From NCBI RefSeq assembly GCF_001905005.1, contig NZ_LWKZ01000007.1:1-64000 (forward strand): DNA of 64,000 nt. Direction: 5' to 3'. This DNA comes from Streptomyces sp. CB02923 (lineage in GTDB: Bacteria > Actinomycetota > Actinomycetes > Streptomycetales > Streptomycetaceae). The notes beneath the pieces were generated by a model. It was not told the DNA's origin. It did no database searches and saw only the letters and a list, made by a program, of their open reading frames with translations. This document shows positions 8,066 through 14,939 of the stretch, in pieces (within the stretch, counting starts at the first letter, position 1; every line of letters begins with the position of its first letter). The position numbers and the translations under genes were made by a program.

Positions 8066-8402
8066 TCGAAGTCTCCTACTGCGGGGGTGGCTGACGTTCT
8101 GCAGCAATTAAATTGGTGCGGCAGCAGCGTCGGCAAGACACCGAGGCGTCACCAAAAGAGCGAGTTTGGCGCGGCATCATGGTAGTTATTCGCGGAGCGG
8201 GAGACGCCGGATCTTTGCGTGGCAGCGAATCCTCGGAACGGAGAATCGACAGGTGTAATCCCGCTGTCTCAATGTGCGACGACAACACGACGCCCCGGCG
8301 GCAACCTTTCCGCGCGCGGCGGTGACAAGGAAGTGTGCGGCCGGGCGGGAAGCCCCGGCCCGGCCCGCCACCGTGTCGTCCCCCACGAAAGGACCAACCG
8401 CC
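8066..8402. other. Divergent intergenic region, 337 bp
   Basis: Lies between the leftward secreted-domain gene and the rightward PL9-like lyase and must hold promoters for both. I see an AT-richer segment near 8104-8117 (GCAATTAAATTGG) upstream of the leftward gene. Nothing here encodes a convincing protein. Confidence 0.5.
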
Positions 8403-9620
8403 GTGAGCAGCAGCACCGGTCACCACCGCAGAACCGGCAGAACCGGCAGAACCGGCAGAACCGGCAGAAACCGCAGAAACCGCAGAACCCGCAGAACCCG
8501 CAATCTGACCATCGCCACCGCCGTCGCCGTGACCGCCGGTGGCGGAGGTTCCTGGCTGGCACTCGCCCCCGGTACGGCCGGGGCGGCCTCCCGGACCGTG
8601 GTCGTCTCGTCCACCGCGGCGCTTCAGGACGCCGTCGCACACGCCGAGGCCGGCACCACCATCCAGGTGCGCGGCGGTACGTACTGGCCGACACACAGCC
8701 TCAAGAGTTCCGCCGACGGCACGCCCACGGCCCGTATCACCCTCGCCGCGTACGGCGGCGAGAAGGTGCGGATCGACGGTTCGAAGCTGCCCGCCGGGGC
8801 CTGGCTGGCCGGAATTTCGGGTGACTACTGGACCGTGGAGAACCTCACCTTCCGGAAGTCGCCCGCGCACGGCTTCGTCGCCACCTCCTCCACCGGCGGC
8901 GTCTTCAAGAACCTCGTCACCGCCGACAACGGCAACACGGGCTTCACCCTGCGCGGCGAGGGCACCCGCCACAACCTCGTGCAGAACCTGGACAGCCACG
9001 GCAACTTCGACCCCGCCACGCACGGCCAGAACGCCGACGGCATCGCCGTCAAGTTCGGTTCGGGCCAGGGGAACCGGATCACGGGGGCGCGGCTGTCCGG
9101 CAACGCCGACGACGGGCTGGACCTGTGGAAGTTCGCCGGTCCGGTCACCATCGAGCACACCTGGGCCTACGGCAACGGCAGGAACCGCTGGCACGACCCC
9201 GCCTTCGAAGGCAACGGCAACGGCTTCAAACTGGGCGGCGGCGGTACGGTCGCGGCGCACACCGTGACCAACAACGCGGCCTGGGACAACGCCCTCCACG
9301 GCTTCACCGAGAACAGCAACCCCGGCGCCACCGCGCTCCGGCGCAACACCGCGTACGCCAACGAGAAGGCGGGCTTCTCCTTCGCCACGGGCAGGGCGCG
9401 GCTGTCGAAGAACCTGGCCGCCGCCAACGGCGACCGGCCCGCCAAGGTGGGCTCCTCCGCCGTGTCGGCCGGGAACAACTGGGACAGCGGCGTGGCGACG
9501 CCCGCGTTCCGGTCCACCGACGCGCGTACCGCGTACGGACCGCGCCGAGCGGACGGCTCGCTGCCGGTGACCACCTTCCTGACCACCGGGAACGCCCCCA
9601 TCGGGTCGACCATGAACTGA
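8403..9620 (+). CDS. Secreted right-handed beta-helix polysaccharide lyase (PL9-like pectate lyase)
   Basis: A 405-residue protein, start GTG 8403 with AAAGGA upstream. The n-region is extraordinarily basic (RTG and NRR repeats encoded by 9-bp tandem repeats), followed by a hydrophobic stretch and an AGAAS cleavage region, so it is exported, possibly by Tat. The body is a beta-helix: GTTIQVRGGTYWPTHSLKSS, YWTVENLTFRKSPAHGF, NADGIAVKFGSGQGNRI and SGNADDGLDLW. The NADG/DDGLDLW pair matches the calcium-binding coil of family PL9 pectate lyases. The likely role is cleavage of pectic or related acidic polysaccharide outside the cell; the exact substrate is not proven. Confidence 0.85.
   Translation: MSSSTGHHRRTGRTGRTGRTGRNRRNRRTRRTRNLTIATAVAVTAGGGGSWLALAPGTAGAASRTVVVSSTAALQDAVAHAEAGTTIQVRGGTYWPTHSLKSSADGTPTARITLAAYGGEKVRIDGSKLPAGAWLAGISGDYWTVENLTFRKSPAHGFVATSSTGGVFKNLVTADNGNTGFTLRGEGTRHNLVQNLDSHGNFDPATHGQNADGIAVKFGSGQGNRITGARLSGNADDGLDLWKFAGPVTIEHTWAYGNGRNRWHDPAFEGNGNGFKLGGGGTVAAHTVTNNAAWDNALHGFTENSNPGATALRRNTAYANEKAGFSFATGRARLSKNLAAANGDRPAKVGSSAVSAGNNWDSGVATPAFRSTDARTAYGPRRADGSLPVTTFLTTGNAPIGSTMN
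8431..8505 (+). repeat. 9-bp tandem repeats encoding an Arg-rich n-region
   Basis: Four near-identical AGAACCGGC units followed by AGAAACCGC and AGAACCCGC variants lie in frame at codons about 10-34 of the lyase gene, giving repeated RTG, NRR and TRR tripeptides before the signal hydrophobic core. Confidence 0.8.
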
Positions 9621-9853
9621 CCGGGGACGGCAGCAGTACGGCGGTACCGGTCCATGGCAGTACCGGTCCACGGCGTTAGCCGCGTGTTAGCCGATCACCA
9701 ACGCCCTGGCGCAGGATGGGGCGCACGGAACAAGGATGGCCGTACCGGCCCGTCCCGTACCGGGACACGTGTCGCGTTACGTGTACGGGGCAGGCGGGTG
9801 GGTGCATCACGATCGTGCCCCCGGGATGCCGGGGAAGAGGGAGTTGATCGACC

Positions 9854-10381
9854 ATGCGTGGTCTGCGTACCGCTGCCGCCATTGCCGCTGCCGCCGCTCT
9901 GGCCGCCGGCGCGAGCGCGGGAGTCGCCTCCGCGGCCGGTGCCGGGACGGCCGGTGCCGGAGCGTGCCAGCCGGGGACGCTGAAGGTCACCACGACGGAC
10001 GCGGGCGGGAGCCAGGCCGGGATGAACCACGCGGGCACCTACCTGCGGGTGGAGAACACCGGCAAGAGCACCTGCGCGATATCCGGCTACCCGGGCCTGG
10101 CGCTGGAGGGTGCCGGGCACACGGCGCTCAAGACCCAGGCGCGGCACGGTGACACGTACTTCGCCAAGGACCCGGGCGTCCACCGGGTCACGCTCGCGCC
10201 GGGCAAGAGCGCCTACGCCGACCTGGTGTGGACGCACACCGGCGCGAACACCGCGCACGCCAAGTACCTCCAGGTCTCGCCGAGCGGCGGCAACGCGCAC
10301 AACGTGCTCCCGTTCGACCAGGAGGTGGACAACGGCACGCTGTCCGTGACGGCCTGGTCGGCGAAGCTGCCCACCTCCTGA
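9854..10381 (+). CDS. Secreted DUF4232 protein
   Basis: A 175-residue protein, ATG 9854. Signal peptide RGLRTAAAIAAAAALAAGAS with likely cleavage around residue 27. The mature domain has the DUF4232 hallmarks: CQPGTLKVTTTDA, YLRVENTGKSTCAISGYPG, a GDTYFAKDPGVHRVTLAPGK region and a C-terminal beta-strand ending LSVTAWSAK. Two cysteines (CQPG and TCAI) probably form a disulphide. DUF4232 proteins are abundant secreted or lipid-anchored proteins of actinomycetes with no known biochemistry. A strong terminator follows. Confidence 0.85.
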   Translation: MRGLRTAAAIAAAAALAAGASAGVASAAGAGTAGAGACQPGTLKVTTTDAGGSQAGMNHAGTYLRVENTGKSTCAISGYPGLALEGAGHTALKTQARHGDTYFAKDPGVHRVTLAPGKSAYADLVWTHTGANTAHAKYLQVSPSGGNAHNVLPFDQEVDNGTLSVTAWSAKLPTS

Positions 10382-10769
10382 GGCAGCGTTCCCGCGTCCT
10401 CATGAGGCAGGATTCCCGTCCCTGAGGCAGCGTTCCCGTAGCGGTACGGAGGCCCGGCGCCCGATGGCGGCGCCGGGCCTCCGGCATGCCGTGCGGCGGC
10501 GGCTCCGGCGGGCGGCCTTCGCGGGCCGTCGGCACCGGGTTTCACGCAACAGGACGTTCACAAAACCGGTCGCCGACCGACCATATATCGCCGACAAACG
10601 ACCGCATTTCGTCAAACCACCTGTGAAATCCTTGTTGAAGACCTGACAAACAGGGTCGGGTGATGGCACTCTCCTCTCGATTCACTCCTGCACCACCGGG
10701 CGGCCCGACAGGGCCCGCCCTCCCCCTCATTCGGGCCGGCACCCATACGGCCCGCGCTAGGAGACTGAG
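10382..10769. other. Intergenic region before the M4 protease, 388 bp
   Basis: Begins with three imperfect direct repeats of TGAGGCAGCGTTCCCG (at 10379, 10403 and 10423), then the terminator hairpin at 10447-10483. The rest includes an AT-richer stretch (about 10575-10660, with CATATAT) that likely holds the protease promoter and operator sites. No gene is seen. Confidence 0.6.
10447..10483 (+). terminator. Terminator of the DUF4232 gene
   Basis: A perfect 15-bp stem (GGAGGCCCGGCGCC / GGCGCCGGGCCTCC plus a closing C-G) with a 7-nt loop, 66 bp after the stop codon. Confidence 0.8.
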
Positions 10770-12389
10770 TTGAGACGCATGACCTCCACCCCCCGCAAGT
10801 ACACCCTCCGTACCGCCGCCCTGGTCGCCTCCGCCGCGATGGTCGCGGTCGCCGTCCAGGCCGGATCGGCGACCGCCCAGCCCGACGCCGCGACCGGCGC
10901 CAGCGCCGTCGCGCTGTCCGCCCAGCAGCGCGTGACCGCGATCAAGGGCGCGCAGGCGGACGCCGCCGTCACCGCGCAGAAGATCGGCCTCGGCGGCCAG
11001 GAGAAGCTGATCGTCCGCGACGTCATCAAGGACGCGGACGGCACGGTGCACACGCGCTACGAGCGCACCTACGAGGGCCTGCCGGTCCTCGGCGGGGACC
11101 TGGTCGTACACGAGAAGAAGAGCGGCGCCCGTTCGGTCACCAAGGCGACCGAGGCCAAGATAGCCGTGGCCACGACCGACGCCGCGCAGCCCGCGGCAGC
11201 CGCCAAGAAGAGCGCGCTGTCCGCGTCCGCCGCCGAGAAGAACGCCAAGACGCAGGCCCAGGCCGCGCCGAAGAAGGTGATCTGGGCCGCTTCCGGCAAG
11301 CCCGTGCTGGCCTACGAGACCGTGGTCACCGGCGTCCAGAAGGACGGCACGCCCAGCGAGCTGCACGTGGTCACCGACGCGAAGACCGGGGCCACGCTCT
11401 TCCAGGACGAGACGATCGAGACCGGTACGGGCACCAGCTCGTACAGCGGCACCGTTCCGCTCACCACCACCAAGAGCGGCAGCACCTACAACCTCACCGA
11501 CGGTGCCCGGGGCGGCCACAAGACGTACGACCTGCGCCAGGGCACGTCCGGCACCGGCACGCTCTTCACCGACGCCGACGACAAGTGGGGCGGCGGCCGC
11601 CAGACCGCGGCCGTCGACGCGCACTACGGCGCGGCGGTCACCTGGGACTTCTACAAGAACGTGCTGGGCCGCAACGGCATCCGCAACGACGGCAAGGGCG
11701 CCTACTCCCGCGTCCACTACGGCAACAGCTACGTCAACGCCTTCTGGCAGGACTCCTGCTTCTGCATGACGTACGGCGACGGCCAGAACAACGCCAACCC
11801 GCTGACCGCGCTGGACGTGGCCGCCCACGAGATGAGCCACGGCGTCACCGCCGCCACCGCGAAGCTCAACTACAGCGGCGAGTCCGGCGGCCTGAACGAG
11901 GCCACGTCCGACATCTTCGGCACGGCGACCGAGTTCTACGCCAACAACGCGGCCGACAAGGGCGACTACCTCATCGGCGAGAAGATCAACATCAACGGTG
12001 ACGGCACGCCGCTGCGCTACATGGACAAGCCCTCCAAGGACGGCGCGTCCAAGGACTACTGGTCCTCGTCGCTGGGCGGCGTCGACGTGCACTACTCCTC
12101 GGGTCCGGCCAACCACTTCTTCTACCTGCTGTCCGAGGGCAGCGGCACGAAGACGATCAACGGCGTGACCTACAACAGCCCGACCTACGACAACTCGAAG
12201 GTCACCGGCATCGGCCGCGACAAGGCCGAGAAGATCTGGTACCGCGCGCTGACCACGTACTTCACCTCCACCACGAAGTACGCGGGCGCCCGCACCGGCA
12301 CGCTGAAGGCCACCGCCGACCTGTACGGCGCCAACAGCACCGAGTACAAGACGGTCGCGGCCGCGTGGACCGCGATCAACGTGAAGTAA
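10770..12389 (+). CDS. Secreted M4 family neutral metalloprotease (thermolysin-like)
   Basis: A 539-residue preproenzyme. TTG 10770 is chosen because AGGAG lies 6 nt upstream; ATG 10779 is too far. Order of parts: Sec signal (about 1-37), an inhibitory FTP/PepSY propeptide (YERTYEGLPVLGGDLVVHEK, and KPVLAYETVVTGVQKDGTPS), then the catalytic domain with zinc motif HEMSH (H353, E354, H357) and third ligand Glu377 in GGLNEATSD; DVHYSSGPANHFFYLL carries the catalytic histidine region. Length and order match streptomycete neutral proteases. It degrades extracellular protein. Two back-to-back hairpins follow. Confidence 0.92.
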   Translation: MRRMTSTPRKYTLRTAALVASAAMVAVAVQAGSATAQPDAATGASAVALSAQQRVTAIKGAQADAAVTAQKIGLGGQEKLIVRDVIKDADGTVHTRYERTYEGLPVLGGDLVVHEKKSGARSVTKATEAKIAVATTDAAQPAAAAKKSALSASAAEKNAKTQAQAAPKKVIWAASGKPVLAYETVVTGVQKDGTPSELHVVTDAKTGATLFQDETIETGTGTSSYSGTVPLTTTKSGSTYNLTDGARGGHKTYDLRQGTSGTGTLFTDADDKWGGGRQTAAVDAHYGAAVTWDFYKNVLGRNGIRNDGKGAYSRVHYGNSYVNAFWQDSCFCMTYGDGQNNANPLTALDVAAHEMSHGVTAATAKLNYSGESGGLNEATSDIFGTATEFYANNAADKGDYLIGEKININGDGTPLRYMDKPSKDGASKDYWSSSLGGVDVHYSSGPANHFFYLLSEGSGTKTINGVTYNSPTYDNSKVTGIGRDKAEKIWYRALTTYFTSTTKYAGARTGTLKATADLYGANSTEYKTVAAAWTAINVK

Positions 12390-12409
12390 GCGTCGGCTGA
12401 CGCCGGTCT

Positions 12410-12443
12410 CCGGCGCGCCCGCCGTCACCGGCGGGCGCGCCGG
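12410..12443 (+). terminator. Terminator of the M4 protease gene
   Basis: A perfect 15-bp stem CCGGCGCGCCCGCCG / CGGCGGGCGCGCCGG with a TCAC tetraloop, 20 bp after the stop. Confidence 0.85.
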
Positions 12444-12448
12444 ACCAC

Positions 12449-12488
12449 CGCACTCCGCCCCGCCGGGCCCCCGGCGGGGCGGAGTGCG
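12449..12488. terminator. Second hairpin between convergent genes
   Basis: A perfect 19-bp inverted repeat (CGCACTCCGCCCCGCCGGG and its complement) separated by 2 nt, immediately after the first terminator. Symmetrical, so it can also end the leftward NTF2-like gene. Confidence 0.8.
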
Positions 12489-12551
12489 TCGCGGCGCCGG
12501 GCCCCGCGGCAGCTCAGGCCTTCGCGGCACCGGGCCCCGCGAGGGCTCGGG

Positions 12552-13007
12552 TCACCAGACCGGGATCAAGGTCCGGTCCCCGGCCGGCCGCGGGCCGGAG
12601 ATGCGCCGCTCCGCCGCGCTGATCCATACGTCGTTGATGCTCGCCTCCCGGCGCCGCATCAGTCCCCCGCCGGTGAACTCCCACAGCTCGTTGCCGTAGG
12701 CGCGCCACCACTGCCCGGTGGCGTCGTGGAACTCGTACTGGAACCGCACCGCGATCCGGTCGTCCTGGAAGGACCACAGCTCCTTGCGCAGGGCGTAGTC
12801 GAGCTCCCGTGCCCACTTCTCGCGGAGGAAGGCGGTGATCTCGGCGCGGCCGGTGAGGAACGTGTCCCGGTTCCGCCAGACCGTGTCCTCGGTGTAGGCG
12901 AGCGCGACGTGCTCGGGGTCGCGGGTGTTCCAGGCGTCCTCGGCGGCCTGGACCTTCTTCAGTGCGCTCTCCCGGTCGAACGGCGGGAGCGGGGGGCGTG
13001 GGGTCAT
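12552..13007 (-). CDS. NTF2-like / DUF1348-type protein
   Basis: A 151-residue protein, ATG 13007 with a CAGGAG-type ribosome-binding site upstream. [20 protein letters not shown], then [40 protein letters not shown] and FRQYEFH-like [20 protein letters not shown] identify the SnoaL/NTF2 cone fold of the DUF1348 group. Many members are small-molecule-binding proteins or isomerases; none of this group is well characterised. It starts 30 bp from the first of two palindromes shared with the divergent TetR gene and is very probably that regulator's target. Confidence 0.85.
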   Translation of the reverse strand: MTPRPPLPPFDRESALKKVQAAEDAWNTRDPEHVALAYTEDTVWRNRDTFLTGRAEITAFLREKWARELDYALRKELWSFQDDRIAVRFQYEFHDATGQWWRAYGNELWEFTGGGLMRRREASINDVWISAAERRISGPRPAGDRTLIPVW

Positions 13008-13036
13008 GACGGACTCCTTGCAGGAGGAACCACACG

Positions 13037-13052
13037 GAGAACGGGCGTTCTC
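13037..13052. promoter_or_regulatory. Palindromic operator, site 1
   Basis: GAGAACGGGCGTTCTC: 7-bp arms GAGAACG/CGTTCTC around GG. It lies 30 bp upstream of the NTF2-like start and shares its arms exactly with site 2. Confidence 0.75.
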
Positions 13053-13071
13053 TGCGCTGTCCGCTACTCTA

Positions 13072-13087
13072 GAGAACGATCGTTCTC
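13072..13087. promoter_or_regulatory. Palindromic operator, site 2
   Basis: GAGAACGATCGTTCTC, a perfect 16-bp palindrome just before the TetR coding start; centre-to-centre distance to site 1 is 35 bp. TACTCT at 13064-13069 could be the -10 of the TetR promoter, placing site 2 over the transcription start. Confidence 0.75.
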
Positions 13088-13106
13088 AGTGAAAGCGGGG
13101 GCCCTT

Positions 13107-13688
13107 GTGCACCAGGAAGAAGCCCGGGTACGGCTGCTCGGCGCCGCCGAGGAACTGTTCTACGCACGCGGCATCCAAGCCGTGGGCATGGACGAGATCC
13201 GCGCCGCGTCCGGCGTGTCCCTGAAGCGGCTGTACCGGTCCTTCCCCTCCAAGCACGAGCTGGTGGAGGCGTACCTCCGGCACCGCGACGAGGGCTGGCG
13301 CGCGGCCCTGGCCGCCTACGTGAAGGAGCACGCCGCCACACCCGCCGACGCACCGGCGGCCGTCTTCGACTGGCTGCACACCTGGTTCACCACGCCGGGC
13401 TTCCGGGGCTGCGCCTTCATCAACGCCTTCGGCGAGCTGGGCGCCGTCTCGGAGGGCGTGGTCCGCGCCGCACGCGACCACAAGGACGCCGTCCGCACGT
13501 ACGTCGCCGGCCTCGTACGGGAGCTGCCCTCCGGCGGCCCCGCGCTGGCCGACCAGCTGGTGCTGCTGCTCGACGGCGCCATCACGACAGCCACGATCGG
13601 CGGCGATCCGGACGCGGCCCTGCGCGCCCGCGATGCCGCCGTGACGCTGGTGACGGCGGCGGCGGGGACCGGGCCGGGGCGCGCCTGA
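13107..13688 (+). CDS. TetR family transcriptional repressor
   Basis: A 193-residue protein from GTG 13107; GTG 13089 (199 residues) is possible but abuts operator site 2. The N-terminal HTH is clear: ARVRLLGAAEELFYARGIQA, then VGMDEIRAASGVSLKRLYRS, then FPSKHELVEAYLRHRDEGWR. The C-terminal ligand-binding part contains WLHTWFTTPGFRGCAFINAF, the FxGC[AP]F motif seen in regulators of the YcdC/AcrR-like group. It should bind the two GAGAACG palindromes, repress itself and the divergent NTF2-like gene, and release on binding an unknown small molecule. Confidence 0.88.
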   Translation: MHQEEARVRLLGAAEELFYARGIQAVGMDEIRAASGVSLKRLYRSFPSKHELVEAYLRHRDEGWRAALAAYVKEHAATPADAPAAVFDWLHTWFTTPGFRGCAFINAFGELGAVSEGVVRAARDHKDAVRTYVAGLVRELPSGGPALADQLVLLLDGAITTATIGGDPDAALRARDAAVTLVTAAAGTGPGRA

Positions 13689-14159
13689 AATGGGGCTCCG
13701 GAGGTAATTCACCGATAAACCTCCGGCTCTCCGTATACCTGGCGGTGCCCTGTCGCGATTTCTGACGATGTCCTGTCGCGATTCCCGATGGTGCCTCGTC
13801 GCCATATTTGACGGTGTCCTGTCGCGTCACCGAAAGGGAACCCGGTCATTACCCATGTCCACATTCCTGCGGCTACCTGCCCGGAACCTTCATGTCCAAT
13901 TCCGTGCAACAGGTGGAACTGCGTCGCGGGCGGCAGTCGAGGATTCCTTCGTCGGACGTAGTCGGGCAACCCGCCGCATTCCTGATGTCCACGCGGGTGC
14001 GCTATTTATCCGGCGTATCGCGCGATGAATTCCCCCTTCCTCTTGCCCGGCCGCCGCGCGCCGGAGACGCTTGCCTTCCCGCCCCTGCCATCGGGCTTCT
14101 TCGCCGCACGCACGGGGCCGGGAAAACCGAGCACGAGTTCTATGAGCGAGGAGAACAGC
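13689..14159. other. Noncoding stretch with repeats, 471 bp
   Basis: Contains the four 23-bp repeats (13741-13832) and then about 330 bp where several frames are open but none has a ribosome-binding site or recognisable product. It is the upstream region of the two small-protein genes beginning at 14160 and has lower G+C than its flanks. Confidence 0.5.
13741..13832. repeat. Four tandem 23-bp imperfect direct repeats
   Basis: Units start at 13741, 13764, 13787 and 13810 with the common core GGTGTCCTGTCGCGAT. The 23-bp period is not a multiple of three, so it does not encode a repeated peptide, and it is close to two DNA turns, which suits repeated protein binding. Confidence 0.8.
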
Positions 14160-14408
14160 ATGGCGTGGACCTCCGGAGGTGGCACCATCGCACCGGGTGC
14201 CACACAGGACTGGGGTTTCTACTGGGGCGGCAACGGAGATGTCGGCCCGCAATTGATTCAGGCCCGTCCGCTCAATCCCAACGGGCTCCTGTACACCATC
14301 GAGATCGCTGAAGTACTGGACGGCAACCATTACCTTTCCTACCGGGCACGGGTCCGTAATGCAGGACCCCTGACCGTCACCTTCCAATGGCGCGGCGGGA
14401 GCGTGTAG
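14160..14408 (+). CDS. Small protein of unknown function (first of a pair)
   Basis: An 82-residue protein, ATG 14160, chosen because GAGGAG lies 6 nt upstream; an in-frame ATG at 14142 would make the ribosome-binding site coding. MAWTSGGGTIAPGATQDWGF, then YWGGNGDVGPQLIQARPLN, then a beta-rich end (LLYTIEIAEVLDGNHYLSYR, RVRNAGPLTVTFQWRGG). The alternating strands suggest a small beta-sandwich. No signal peptide. It ends 2 bp before the next gene, so the two are surely cotranscribed. Family not recognised. Confidence 0.65.
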   Translation: MAWTSGGGTIAPGATQDWGFYWGGNGDVGPQLIQARPLNPNGLLYTIEIAEVLDGNHYLSYRARVRNAGPLTVTFQWRGGSV

Positions 14409-14410
14409 TC

Positions 14411-14623
14411 ATGGCCACGATTCAGGTACTGCTCGACGAATCGGGCGCCATCCTGGGCACCACCCGGAGCCCCGACACCGCATCCGGCGAATCCGCTCCG
14501 GAGCACGTGGGCCTCCTCGCCGGACCCGGCCAGCAGCTGGTCGAGATCGAGGTCGCCGACGGCCTGCTGGAGGGCTCTCCGGCAGAGCTCCACGCCCACC
14601 TCAGGGCGAGCCTCCTCGGCTGA
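14411..14623 (+). CDS. Small acidic protein of unknown function (second of a pair)
   Basis: A 70-residue protein, ATG 14411, with a GGGAG-like site overlapping the end of the preceding gene. MATIQVLLDESGAILGTTRS, then GLLAGPGQQLVEIEVADGLL and SPAELHAHLRASLLG: an N-terminal beta-hairpin, an acidic middle and a C-terminal helix. Not recognised. The tight coupling to the 82-residue gene points to a joint role, perhaps a complex. Confidence 0.65.
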   Translation: MATIQVLLDESGAILGTTRSPDTASGESAPEHVGLLAGPGQQLVEIEVADGLLEGSPAELHAHLRASLLG

Positions 14624-14939
14624 GGTGCGGGCCGAGCGCGGACCTGCCCCGGGTTTCCTGCCCGGGGCAGGTTCGCGTGCGGTACGGGCCGTAACGGCAC
14701 TGTTCACCCGCTTATGGGCATTCGTTACGCAACCGCCGGATTGCCGCAATGGAGGGGAGCCAACATCATGTTCGACGTAGGGTTTCCTTCCACCCCGCGC
14801 CCCCGTAACCACCGACTGGAACCACTGTGCACTTCCCCCGCTCCCGGCCGCTCCCAGGGCAGAGACGGGTCCGGCCACCGGCGCTCGCGGGGATGCCGGT
14901 GCCCGCTTCGCCGCCGTCCGCGCCCCCGCAGGCCGCTCG
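14624..14939. other. Intergenic region, 316 bp
   Basis: Contains the terminator at 14642-14672. The remaining 260 bp precede the sensor kinase. I looked specifically for a response-regulator gene or remnant here and found none. Confidence 0.5.
14642..14672 (+). terminator. Terminator of the small-protein pair
   Basis: ACCTGCCCCGGG and its exact complement around a 7-nt loop, 18 bp after the stop. Confidence 0.8.

Noticed and set aside
8076..9671. Long leftward frames antisense to the PL9-like lyase
   Set aside because: Third-position G+C bias makes antisense frames open; the sense strand has the signal peptide and beta-helix motifs.
13741..13832. CRISPR-like array
   Set aside because: The units are contiguous 23-bp imperfect copies without spacers, and no cas genes are present.
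13855..14028. Coding frame starting ATG 13855 upstream of the small-protein pair
   Set aside because: No ribosome-binding site, no recognisable product, and no clear codon-position bias; left as noncoding.
14714..14939. Response-regulator remnant before the orphan kinase
   Set aside because: No receiver or winged-helix motif could be found in any frame.
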